Shown: positions 1-7,742 of the stretch, one piece after another | Layout: every line of letters begins with the position of its first letter | Numbering within the stretch: the stretch's first letter is position 1 | Source of the DNA: Rufibacter sp. DG15C | GTDB taxonomy: Bacteria > Bacteroidota > Bacteroidia > Cytophagales > Hymenobacteraceae | DNA: 64,000 nt | Direction of reading: 5' to 3' | NCBI RefSeq assembly: GCF_001577755.1 | Contig: NZ_CP010776.1 | Span: 310,001 to 374,000 of the forward strand | Translations under genes and position numbers: made by a program | The notes under the pieces: model-generated | Seen by the model: the letters and a program-made list of their open reading frames with translations, nothing else | What the model was told of the DNA's origin: nothing | Databases searched by the model: none

Positions 1-214
1 GCTCAAAGAACAGAAGCTGCACACCAAAGACTTCTCCCCGGAGTTTCCTTTAGAATGGATGCACAAGGACCTGCATCTGGCCAGCGTGACGGCCTATGAA
101 CAGGGCGTGGCCTTGCCCGCTTTGCAAACCGTGAAAGAACTGTATGCCCAAGCCAAACAAGATGGCTATGCAGACCAGGATTTTTCTTCTATCTACGGCT
201 TCTTACAACCATAA
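1..214 (+). CDS. NAD(P)-dependent 3-hydroxyisobutyrate dehydrogenase-like protein, C-terminal fragment
   Basis: Only the last 70 codons lie in the window, reading from base 2 to the TAA at 212-214. The tail contains MHKDLHLASVTAYEQG, the alpha-helical dimerisation domain seen in 6-phosphogluconate / 3-hydroxyisobutyrate dehydrogenase family enzymes, where the lysine in the KDL stretch is usually conserved. The NAD-binding Rossmann half is outside the window, so the substrate cannot be judged. The gene ends seven bases before a GGCC palindrome that it shares with the convergent protease gene. Confidence 0.7.
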   Translation, partial: LKEQKLHTKDFSPEFPLEWMHKDLHLASVTAYEQGVALPALQTVKELYAQAKQDGYADQDFSSIYGFLQP

Positions 215-220
215 ATTATC

Positions 221-264
221 CTTCGTTTTTGGCCTGTTTTCCAGATTACAGGCCAAAAGCGAAG
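221..264. repeat. GGCC palindrome, copy 1
   Basis: The core is flanked by complementary CTTCG and CGAAG outer arms, with small mismatches in the inner stem. It lies in the tail-to-tail gap, six bases after one stop codon and six before the other. Confidence 0.85.
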
Positions 265-270
265 AAGGCT

Positions 271-1512
271 TTATATAACGTCACTTAATCGCAAAGTAGT
301 TTTAACGGTGGCTCCATTTCGTTTCACTTCTACCTTAAGTTTGCGACCAGGCTTGCTTTGAAATAAGTGTAAGATTTCCTCTAGTGTTTTAGTAGAACAA
401 TTAACTCCATCAATATTTAACAAGGCATCCCCTTTTAGAATACCCGCTCTTTGACCTGGAGAGTTGGCCAACACATCTGAGATGGTATAGAATTTAAGCC
501 CAGGAATGGGGGTCACAATCTCAAGGCCGCTTAGATTGAAATAAAATGGCGCGCTATATTTATGATTACGCTTCAAGAACATCTGCCCGTTCTGGTAATC
601 AAAAACCACTCTAAACCGTTGTAAAATGTCTGCCCCTAGATTCCCGTTTCGGTTTTTAAGGTTAAGTGCGTGTTGAATAAAAACGGAATCGGGAAAAGAG
701 ACCGGTGGCCTATTTAGCACATAATCTCCTAACTGTAGAGTTTCAATTCTGCCTATTTGCCCATGGATTTCGCCATTTAACCCGCGACCTAGGAAAGCTT
801 CAATGTGGTTTTTGGGTAATTGCATGGTTGGGATTGTGGGCAAATATAAAAGCATGGTTGTGCTTAACCCACTGTCTATTACCAGCCTTATTGGGTGTTT
901 GGCACCATCTTCAGAACTTATTACCGCTTCCACGTAAGGTTTAGAATCTTCAATTGTAAGAGGGATACAGCTGGATTTCTTAAGGCGTCTCTGGGGATAT
1001 TTGCCTTTTTTATAAAGGATTAACACCTTTTGTTCATAGTCAATCTCTACTATAAAATTCTTGAACAGCGTATATCCAATAATTCCATGAACTTCTATGC
1101 CAAGACGGGTAGATAGATTGAAGATGTTCTCCATGAGCACCAACATCTGCTGGCCTCTTGCCTCTATACCAGAAAAATGGATCCGATTGCCAGAGGTGCT
1201 TAATGCCTTTATACCTACCCCCTTTCCAAAACCTCTTAAATCAAGGGGTCTTACATTATTTAACTCTATTGAGTCCCGTCGCCCTAGCTCTGTAATAAGC
1301 GTTGTTTCCACGCCTGTATCTACAATGTAATTGAGGGGTTTAGAGCTATTAATGTTTACTGGAATAACGATTAGGTTATGCACCAGCTTAAATGGGATTT
1401 TCACAGAGTTCCTATGCTTCGGGAACTTGAACTCCTCCACCTCTACCTGTTGGGCAAACAGCAGCGGACTTGCCACAAGAAAGCATAAAGTCAGGAAATG
1501 ACGCAACTGCAT
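271..1512 (-). CDS. Secreted retropepsin-like aspartyl protease with C-terminal PDZ domain
   Basis: Probable periplasmic or cell-surface aspartic protease. Two catalytic-type motifs are visible, YIVDTGVETTLI near residue 65 and LVIDSGLSTTML near residue 210, giving the two-lobed arrangement of a single-chain pepsin-like enzyme. The last 80 or so residues form a PDZ domain (GLKFYTISDVLANSPGQRAG, then a KGDALLNIDG turn). The N-terminus is a signal peptide ending near LLFAQQ. I start at the ATG at 1512; a TTG twelve bases upstream would only add MSLL. The second motif is DSG rather than DTG, which is common in this family. Physiological substrate unknown. It is transcribed alone towards copy 1 of the palindrome. 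Confidence 0.85.
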   Translation of the reverse strand: MQLRHFLTLCFLVASPLLFAQQVEVEEFKFPKHRNSVKIPFKLVHNLIVIPVNINSSKPLNYIVDTGVETTLITELGRRDSIELNNVRPLDLRGFGKGVGIKALSTSGNRIHFSGIEARGQQMLVLMENIFNLSTRLGIEVHGIIGYTLFKNFIVEIDYEQKVLILYKKGKYPQRRLKKSSCIPLTIEDSKPYVEAVISSEDGAKHPIRLVIDSGLSTTMLLYLPTIPTMQLPKNHIEAFLGRGLNGEIHGQIGRIETLQLGDYVLNRPPVSFPDSVFIQHALNLKNRNGNLGADILQRFRVVFDYQNGQMFLKRNHKYSAPFYFNLSGLEIVTPIPGLKFYTISDVLANSPGQRAGILKGDALLNIDGVNCSTKTLEEILHLFQSKPGRKLKVEVKRNGATVKTTLRLSDVI

Positions 1513-1690
1513 GAGTAAGGACAATTTTAGCTTGTAAGGCAGTACCAGTTGGTAGGTCTAGTAATATAATCAACTTCTGCTTAATTACATATATGTCTTG
1601 CTATATTTATAAAAGAAGTTTTTCTTTTTGGCTTACAGGCATGTCTTATATTTAACAACAATGCGCTTCTTCCTTTGGCGGCGGCAAGGC

Positions 1691-1728
1691 TGTTTTTGGC
1701 CTGTTTTCTGGAAATCAGGCCAAAAACA
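1691..1728. repeat. GGCC palindrome, copy 2
   Basis: Core with one unpaired position: the left arm has TGTTTTC and the right arm GAAATCA. It is unusual in lying between two divergently transcribed genes rather than after a stop codon. Confidence 0.8.
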
Positions 1729-1792
1729 AAGGCCACAGCAAGTAGTGAAGGACATCTTTTGCTAACTTGCTGTTTTTAAAGCATTCTTGCCC

Positions 1793-2290
1793 ATGAGCGC
1801 CTCCATTTACCAACAGTTACTTTCTCAGGTTTTCTCTGAAGAGACAGCCTCTTTGCAACAAAGAATCTCTCCCTTGTACCAAGAGCTGGAAGACGCTTTG
1901 CAACAGGCGCGCCCGGGCAAACTAAGCCAGGAGCTGGTGAGTTTCAGTTTTGAGCGCTTGCGGTTGGGCATTGGCATTACCTTGTTGCAATTGCTCACCG
2001 ATCTGGGCGGCGATGAGGACAGTTCTGAGGTGCGTGATTTGTTGCAGGATGCCTTGGAGGCCGCCAGTGTGCATGAGATTGACAAGCGCATCCAGAAGAA
2101 AGGCCACCTGTTTGAAGAACTCTACACAGACTTGTATGTGAACGCCGAGGCCGAACATGTGCTGGCTCTGTTTGAGCGCACGCTGGAGTCTTCGTCTAAA
2201 GAAGAGACAGATGAGGTCTTGGAAGAAGCCCTGGAGCTGGCCCATGACCTTGAAATACAACCCGGCGGTGACGAGGACGATTTAGCTTAA
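1793..2290 (+). CDS. Conserved acidic hypothetical protein
   Basis: 165-residue protein, strongly acidic and predicted helical, with no signal peptide or membrane segment. I recognise no domain. The C-terminus is a run of Glu and Asp ending in PGGDEDDLA. The ATG at 1793 is preferred over a TTG two codons earlier. It is followed after 23 bases by the DUF2721 membrane protein, so the two are probably co-transcribed. Real coding sequence is supported by length and uninterrupted frame, not by a recognised family. Confidence 0.75.
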   Translation: MSASIYQQLLSQVFSEETASLQQRISPLYQELEDALQQARPGKLSQELVSFSFERLRLGIGITLLQLLTDLGGDEDSSEVRDLLQDALEAASVHEIDKRIQKKGHLFEELYTDLYVNAEAEHVLALFERTLESSSKEETDEVLEEALELAHDLEIQPGGDEDDLA

Positions 2291-2313
2291 TTGATTCTTT
2301 CCAGCGTTTTGCC

Positions 2314-2739
2314 ATGGAAATCACCTTAACCACGCCTGCCCTGCTCTTTCCGGCGCTCTCTTTATTACTTTTGGCATTTACCAATCGGTTTATGTCGTTG
2401 GCTAAGCTCATCCGGGATTTAAAGCACAGATACCAGACCTCACATAGCCAGTTGGTGTTTGGTCAGATACAGAACCTGCGCAAGCGCCTGATCCTCATTA
2501 GAAACATGCAGGCGGTGGGCATTGGCAGTATGTTCTCCTGCGTGTTGTGCATGTTCAGTCTGTACAAAGGCTGGCAGATGGTAGGCGAAATCATCTTCGG
2601 GATGAGCTTGGTGCTATTGATGATCTCCATGGCCATCTCCCTCTGGGAAATCCAGATTTCTGTCAAAGCCTTGGAACTGGAGTTGAGCGACCTGGAGCAG
2701 GAAGAAGCCGAGGCTCCCTTAATCTTCCCTAAAAACTAA
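2314..2739 (+). CDS. DUF2721 family membrane protein
   Basis: 141 residues with an N-terminal hydrophobic helix (TTPALLFPALSLLLLAFTNR), a basic cytosolic stretch containing LIRDL and RKRL, then two closely spaced membrane helices and an acidic tail. The order and the opening motif match the DUF2721 family, whose function is not established. It sits between an acidic hypothetical gene and queA on the same strand, so a shared transcript is likely. Confidence 0.8.
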   Translation: MEITLTTPALLFPALSLLLLAFTNRFMSLAKLIRDLKHRYQTSHSQLVFGQIQNLRKRLILIRNMQAVGIGSMFSCVLCMFSLYKGWQMVGEIIFGMSLVLLMISMAISLWEIQISVKALELELSDLEQEEAEAPLIFPKN

Positions 2740-2796
2740 CCTCCCGGCAGCTACCTTTACCTTCTTTATTTTTAGTACCAATCGTATTTATATTTC

Positions 2797-4029
2797 ATGA
2801 GTGCATCCCATCCCCGGCAGATTTCCATCGCTGATTATACCTATGACCTTCCTGAGGAGCGTATTGCCCAGTTTCCCTTAGAGGTACGGGACCAGTCGCG
2901 TCTTTTGGTGTACCAGCAGGGCCGCATGGCAGATGCGCACTTCACAGACTTGGCCAACGCCCTGCCGCCGCATTCTCTCTTAGTGTTCAACAACACCAAA
3001 GTGGTGCAGGCACGGCTTCGTTTCCAGAAGGTCACGGGTGGCATTATAGAGCTCTTCTGCCTGGAGCCTTTAGAACCCATCCGGGAAGTACAGCAAGCCA
3101 TGCAACAAACCCAGTCTGTTGTCTGGAAATGTCTGGTGGGCAACAACAAGCGCTGGCGCGAAGGCCGCCTAGAAATGCCCTTGGGTCCCAATCCAGAAGA
3201 CGGGATTCTATTTGCTGAGCGCCTGGCCCCCGCCGAGGAAGGCTATGCCATTCGGTTCTCTTGGACGCCGGCAGAGCGCACTTTTGCTGAGGTTCTGGAA
3301 ATTGCCGGTCTCTTGCCTTTGCCGCCCTACATGAACCGAGACGCCGCGCCAGAGGACCAGAACCGCTACCAAACCATCTACGCTGATGCCGCGGGCGCCG
3401 TGGCTGCCCCCACCGCCGGTCTGCATTTCACACCGCGTGTGCTGGAGCAACTGAACCAGAAGAAACACCAGGCGGCGTTTGTCACTTTGCACGTGGGTGC
3501 CGGCACGTTCAAGCCGGTCAAGTCTGAGGTAATGGAGCACCATTACATGCACCCAGAACAGCTATCAGTTAGCCGCGAGACGGTGGAGCAGTTGCTCCGG
3601 CACTTGGGCCAGCCTATCATTCCGGTGGGCACTACCTCTATGCGTACTTTAGAGAGTTTATATTGGTTGGGCGTTGGGCTGTCTATGGGTTCTTTGCCAA
3701 CAGAAGATGATCAACTCTTAGTGCCCCAATGGCTGCCATATGACCAACGCACGTCGCTGTCAGTGCAGGAGGCACTGGAAAGCATCTTGACTTATCTGAA
3801 CCAGCAGGGCTTGTCGCATTTGCAGGCCACTACGCGCATTCTCATTGCCCCGGGCTACCAGTTCAAGCTTTGCAACGGCATTATCACCAATTTTCATCAG
3901 CCAAACAGTACGTTGCTCTTGTTGGTAGCGGCCATGATTGGGCCGTCTTGGCAGAAGGTGTACCGGCACGCTCTGGCCAACAACTACCGCTTCTTGAGCT
4001 ACGGCGACAGCTCCTTGCTCCTACCTTAA
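2797..4029 (+). CDS. queA: S-adenosylmethionine:tRNA ribosyltransferase-isomerase
   Basis: QueA transfers and isomerises the ribosyl part of S-adenosylmethionine onto 7-aminomethyl-7-deazaguanine in tRNA, making epoxyqueuosine in the cytosol. Recognisable family motifs are YDLPEERIAQFPLEVRDQSR at the N-terminus, LLVFNNTKVVQARL, the DAAGAVAAPTAGLHFT block around residue 200, GAGTFKPVKSEVMEHHYMH, and the terminal SYGDSSLLLP. The protein is 410 aa, long for a family usually near 350, with extra sequence around residues 95-150. A queD-type gene is also present at 52.7 kb, so at least two steps of queuosine synthesis are encoded in this window, though not together. Confidence 0.95.
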   Translation: MSASHPRQISIADYTYDLPEERIAQFPLEVRDQSRLLVYQQGRMADAHFTDLANALPPHSLLVFNNTKVVQARLRFQKVTGGIIELFCLEPLEPIREVQQAMQQTQSVVWKCLVGNNKRWREGRLEMPLGPNPEDGILFAERLAPAEEGYAIRFSWTPAERTFAEVLEIAGLLPLPPYMNRDAAPEDQNRYQTIYADAAGAVAAPTAGLHFTPRVLEQLNQKKHQAAFVTLHVGAGTFKPVKSEVMEHHYMHPEQLSVSRETVEQLLRHLGQPIIPVGTTSMRTLESLYWLGVGLSMGSLPTEDDQLLVPQWLPYDQRTSLSVQEALESILTYLNQQGLSHLQATTRILIAPGYQFKLCNGIITNFHQPNSTLLLLVAAMIGPSWQKVYRHALANNYRFLSYGDSSLLLP

Positions 4030-4038
4030 GGTGTGCTT

Positions 4039-4076
4039 CGTTTTTGGGTTGTTTTATGGAAAACAGGCCAAAAACG
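4039..4076. repeat. GGCC palindrome, copy 3
   Basis: Left arm decayed (TTTTTGGGTTGTTTT) while the right arm is intact (AAAACAGGCCAAAAACG). It begins nine bases after the queA stop codon. Confidence 0.8.
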
Positions 4077-4170
4077 CCATGATGTCTTGATGGGGCTTGG
4101 TTAATTTTTCTATTCTGAGTAAGTTCCCATACGCAACTAACCTAACCAACCTAAACCCTATCTGTCATCT

Positions 4171-5136
4171 ATGGCAAACTATTACCCTTCAGAAAAAAAC
4201 ATTGACCTGGAGTTCAAAGGCAAAGGCTCCCAATTATTTGAGATTCAGCTAGCCAACTGGGTCCTGACTGCGCTAACACTCGGCTTGTACTACCCTTGGG
4301 CCAAGGCCAACGTCTTGCGCTACACGTATGCCAAAACCAAGCTCGCTGGCAGTTCCTTCGCGTTTCATGGCACGGGCAAGGAAATGTTCTTGGGCTATAT
4401 CAAAGTGATTGCCCTAATAGCAATCTTTTATGGCTCCATTCTCTACGCGACCATCACAGAAAATCCAGAATGGCTGACCTATACCATGCTGGTCTATGCG
4501 GTGGCTATCTTCTTATTGGTGCCAATGGCCATTCATGGCCGTATGCGCTACCGCATGTCTCGTACGTCTTGGAGAGGGATCCACTTTGGCTACCGCGGAA
4601 GCTTGAAAGAACTTTCCTTGTTGTTTTACCGGGATGTTTTCTTGACCATCATCACCTTTGGATTGTACCGTGCCTGGCTTGAAGTGAACCTGCGCCAATA
4701 CATTGTGCAGAACCTGAGAATGGGCAATGTGCAGTTTCATTTTAGAGGCACCGGCGCCGAGCTTTTCATCCTGCACCTGAAAGGCACCATTCTAACTTTT
4801 ATGACCCTGGGCATCTACCTGTTCTGGTACATGCGTGACTTGCACATCTTCTACCTCAACAACATGATGATTGAGCAGAACGGCAAGTACATTAACCTTG
4901 ATTCTACCGTGACAGGTTTTGGCTACTTCAGGTTACTCATGGGCAATCTGTTCATAGTGCTGTTCACCTTAGGGTTGGGCTCTCCTTGGGCTACCATCAG
5001 GACGCTTAAGTTCATCATCAACAACACAGACATCATGGGTGACTTTGACCCAGACAACTTGGTGCAGACCGAAGACGAGTACAAAGACGCCGTGATGGAA
5101 GACATGTCAGAAATGCTGGACATAGGCTGGGTATAA
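4171..5136 (+). CDS. YjgN family (DUF898) inner membrane protein
   Basis: 321 residues with about six to eight membrane helices and repeated internal units of the form TLGLYYPWAKANVLRY / TFGLYRAWLEVNLRQY / TLGIYLFWYMRD, each followed by a FHGTG or FRGTG turn. These repeats are diagnostic of the YjgN/DUF898 family, whose biochemical role is not known. The M48 protease gene starts only 13 bases downstream, so they form a tight operon, a pairing I believe recurs in other bacteria. The start follows directly on a long non-coding stretch with no alternative ATG. Confidence 0.88.
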   Translation: MANYYPSEKNIDLEFKGKGSQLFEIQLANWVLTALTLGLYYPWAKANVLRYTYAKTKLAGSSFAFHGTGKEMFLGYIKVIALIAIFYGSILYATITENPEWLTYTMLVYAVAIFLLVPMAIHGRMRYRMSRTSWRGIHFGYRGSLKELSLLFYRDVFLTIITFGLYRAWLEVNLRQYIVQNLRMGNVQFHFRGTGAELFILHLKGTILTFMTLGIYLFWYMRDLHIFYLNNMMIEQNGKYINLDSTVTGFGYFRLLMGNLFIVLFTLGLGSPWATIRTLKFIINNTDIMGDFDPDNLVQTEDEYKDAVMEDMSEMLDIGWV

Positions 5137-5149
5137 GCAAGCGTTCTCC

Positions 5150-6247
5150 ATGACTTCTTATACAGGCACCTATTATGACGGTCGTTCCTCGCAAGGGAAA
5201 ACCGTAGACGTTCATTTGCAACCACAGGGCTTGGCGCTGTCCTTTTCTCCCTTGACGGGCGAAGAGGACGCGCCTTCTCCTTTGTTTTGGGAAGCCTCCC
5301 TCATCAAACCCAACGCCTATAGAGATGGGGCCAAAACTGTGCTCAGGTATGGAGATTTCCCGGCCCAGTCCCTAGAGGTGGTTTCCCCAGATTTTGCCGA
5401 GGCCATCAAAAACGCGTACCCAGAGGCCATCTTCCACCGAAACGCTCAACCCGTTCCCAAAGGTCATAGGCCGGGGCTTTATGCGCTGGCTTTGCTGTTC
5501 TTGGCGGGTTTAGCCGCCTGTTATTTTTGGCTGTTACCCGCCGCTGCTGACTTTTTATCCAGGCAGATGCCGGTGGCTACAGAAATCACTTTAGGCGAAA
5601 AGATTTACGCCCAGCTGGTTGACAAGGAAGAAGTTGACACCGTCAGGACCCAGCATGCCCAACGGTTCTTAAAACAGCTTTCCATCACATCTGAGTACCC
5701 GTTGGCCATCACGGTGGTGCAGGACAAGACCGTGAATGCGTTTGCCTTGCCTGGTGGCCACATGGTCATCTTCACCGGATTACTGGACCAATTGCAAACG
5801 CCAGAAGAGTTGGCGGCCTTGCTGGGACATGAGTACGCACACGTGCAAGAGCGCCACACGTTACGTTCCATGGCTCGTCAATTGTCTACGTATGTCTTCT
5901 TATCCCTCTTGCTAAATGACGTGGCGGGTTTGTCTGGCCTTATTCTAGAAAACGCCGACAAACTCAATGCCCTCCACTATAGCCGGAGTTTGGAGCAAGA
6001 GGCAGATACTCAAGGATTTTTCTTGTTAAAGGCGAATAAACTAGACCCCAAAGGCATGCAAAGGCTGTTTGAACGCCTGCAAAAGGCCGCTCCTTCTTCC
6101 TCAGAAGTGCCTACCTTAGTTAGCTCGCATCCGCTCACCTCAGAACGGCTGAAGCATTTGAATACCTTAATAAAAGCCAACCCTTATGCTGTAAAGCCTG
6201 CCTCCAGTAACTTACAGCAAGCATGGCGCTTACTGAAAAAGCAATAG
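5150..6247 (+). CDS. M48 family zinc metalloprotease, membrane-anchored
   Basis: 365 residues. The first ~105 form a beta-rich soluble domain, followed by one membrane helix (about 108-133) and an extracytoplasmic M48 peptidase domain. The zinc site is HEYAH at residues 227-231, with the third ligand in the EQEAD motif near residue 282. VNAFALPGGHMVIFTGLL is the usual substrate-groove strand of this family. M48 enzymes of this class act in envelope protein quality control (BepA and LoiP types). Co-transcription with the YjgN gene suggests protease and membrane protein work together; that is inference. Confidence 0.9.
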   Translation: MTSYTGTYYDGRSSQGKTVDVHLQPQGLALSFSPLTGEEDAPSPLFWEASLIKPNAYRDGAKTVLRYGDFPAQSLEVVSPDFAEAIKNAYPEAIFHRNAQPVPKGHRPGLYALALLFLAGLAACYFWLLPAAADFLSRQMPVATEITLGEKIYAQLVDKEEVDTVRTQHAQRFLKQLSITSEYPLAITVVQDKTVNAFALPGGHMVIFTGLLDQLQTPEELAALLGHEYAHVQERHTLRSMARQLSTYVFLSLLLNDVAGLSGLILENADKLNALHYSRSLEQEADTQGFFLLKANKLDPKGMQRLFERLQKAAPSSSEVPTLVSSHPLTSERLKHLNTLIKANPYAVKPASSNLQQAWRLLKKQ

Positions 6248-6299
6248 GCACAAAATGAAGTTACATTAGGCATTCAAGTGCATACGTTGAAAACAAACT

Positions 6300-6340
6300 G
6301 ACAAAAAAAGAGGAGGCTAAAAGCCTCCTCTTTTTTTGTC
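6300..6340. terminator. Bidirectional intrinsic terminator
   Basis: Perfect 19-bp stem with an AAA loop; the stem reads AGAGGAGGCT near the loop and runs of seven A or T form its base, giving a U-tract to transcripts from either side. It serves the M48 gene and the convergent susD-like gene. It lacks the GGCC core used at most other convergent gaps here. Confidence 0.9.
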
Positions 6341-6356
6341 TATGACAATCCATTGA

Positions 6357-7733
6357 TTAATAGCCCGGGTTTTGGGCTCCTAGGTTAGGATTGGTCTCAA
6401 ATTGTTGGAATGGCAATGGCCAAAGATTACGGAAGGTGTTATCTGGCGCAGTGGCGGTAGCTGGGCAGAAATTCAAAACTGCACAGGTCTGGCCAAAACG
6501 TTTTAAGTCCATGAACCTGAGCCCTTCAAACGCAAACTCCAAACGGCGCTGTAATAAGATTTCTGTCAAGGCGGCTGCGTTAGAAGTAGGAACCACACTT
6601 CCCAGACCCGCTCTGTTACGAATCTCGTTGATGTCACTGATCACTTGAAGGGATGGTGGAGCACCAGCAGCCCCTAACCGAGCGTTGGCTTCAGCCCTAA
6701 TCAAGTACATTTCAGCTAAACGCAGGATAACCACATTGTCACTGCCATTTACCACGTCATCATACTTAATCACTCTTCTGCGCGTGCCTTGTTGAACGGT
6801 AGTCTCTGCAAACCTTTCACCTCCATCACTGGAGAGCAGGTTAAAGAGTCCTGCAGAAACGTAGAATTTTTGGCCGGGTACTGCTGGGTTTGAAGAGCTA
6901 GCCAAGGCGTTTTGGTCATCCTCGTTAAAGGCCAACTCAAAAATAGACTCACTAGACGCATTGTCTGTCCCAGAGCCGTTAAAGACGTCGCCAAAGTTTT
7001 CTTCTAAACTAAAGGGGCCATTGTCAATAACCTCTGATGCCTTGTCACGGGCTTGGGCATAGTTGCCTTGCTGCAGGTATACTCTAGCCAAGAGCGCGGT
7101 AGCGGCCCATCCTGAGGCGCTGAAAACATCGTCATCATCTCCCACCAGTTTGGTTTCTGCCGTAGTCAAATCAGTGATTATCTGGGTGTACACTTCAGCC
7201 TCTGTACTTCTGCCTTGGCTTTGCACACCAGCTACATCAACGGTAGGCTTGGTGACAATGGGTACGCCGCCAAAAACTTTCACCAGATCAAAATAAGCAA
7301 GGCCTCTCAAGAAATGAGCTTCGCCCACAATTCTATCCTTTTCCTCCTGCTCAATATTGGCCAAAGCCCCTACTTCTTGTATCACCAGGTTGGCTCTACC
7401 AATGGCTGTGTAGATGGTAGCCCACGTATTAGCAATCTGCAGGTTGGTAGGATTAATATTACGATTGGCTACTTCTCTGTGGGTGGTAAAAGTACCTGTA
7501 AACGTCAGGTTGTCTGCATACAGATCTTGGTAATACAGGTAAGACAACCCATAATAATCACCTGCTTGAAAGGCGCTGTATACCCCCTGCAAGGCTCTGT
7601 CTGCTGACCTGGCATCTGTGATGGCGCCCTCAAACTCTATGCTGGAGGTAGGCTCTACGTCCAGCACATCTTGGCAGGAAGAGAATACGCTCAAACCTGC
7701 ACTTATAAAAAGTATATAAAGTCTCTTTTTCAT
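6357..7733 (-). CDS. RagB/SusD family outer-membrane nutrient-binding lipoprotein
   Basis: 458-residue SusD-type surface lipoprotein that caps a SusC channel and captures oligosaccharide or peptide ligands. The signal peptide ends in a lipobox with Cys20 (FSSC followed by QDVLDVEPT, a typical SusD opening). Tetratricopeptide-like helices follow (EEKDRIVGEAHFLRGLAYFD; ALLARVYLQQGNYAQARDKA), and the C-terminal RRLEFAFEGLRFMDLKRFG and NPNLGAQNPGY motifs are standard for the family. It lies nine bases after the SusC gene and is transcribed with it. No glycosidase, sigma/anti-sigma pair or hybrid sensor is adjacent, so the ligand cannot be inferred. Confidence 0.95.
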   Translation of the reverse strand: MKKRLYILFISAGLSVFSSCQDVLDVEPTSSIEFEGAITDARSADRALQGVYSAFQAGDYYGLSYLYYQDLYADNLTFTGTFTTHREVANRNINPTNLQIANTWATIYTAIGRANLVIQEVGALANIEQEEKDRIVGEAHFLRGLAYFDLVKVFGGVPIVTKPTVDVAGVQSQGRSTEAEVYTQIITDLTTAETKLVGDDDDVFSASGWAATALLARVYLQQGNYAQARDKASEVIDNGPFSLEENFGDVFNGSGTDNASSESIFELAFNEDDQNALASSSNPAVPGQKFYVSAGLFNLLSSDGGERFAETTVQQGTRRRVIKYDDVVNGSDNVVILRLAEMYLIRAEANARLGAAGAPPSLQVISDINEIRNRAGLGSVVPTSNAAALTEILLQRRLEFAFEGLRFMDLKRFGQTCAVLNFCPATATAPDNTFRNLWPLPFQQFETNPNLGAQNPGY

Positions 7734-7742
7734 GTCTGAAAA

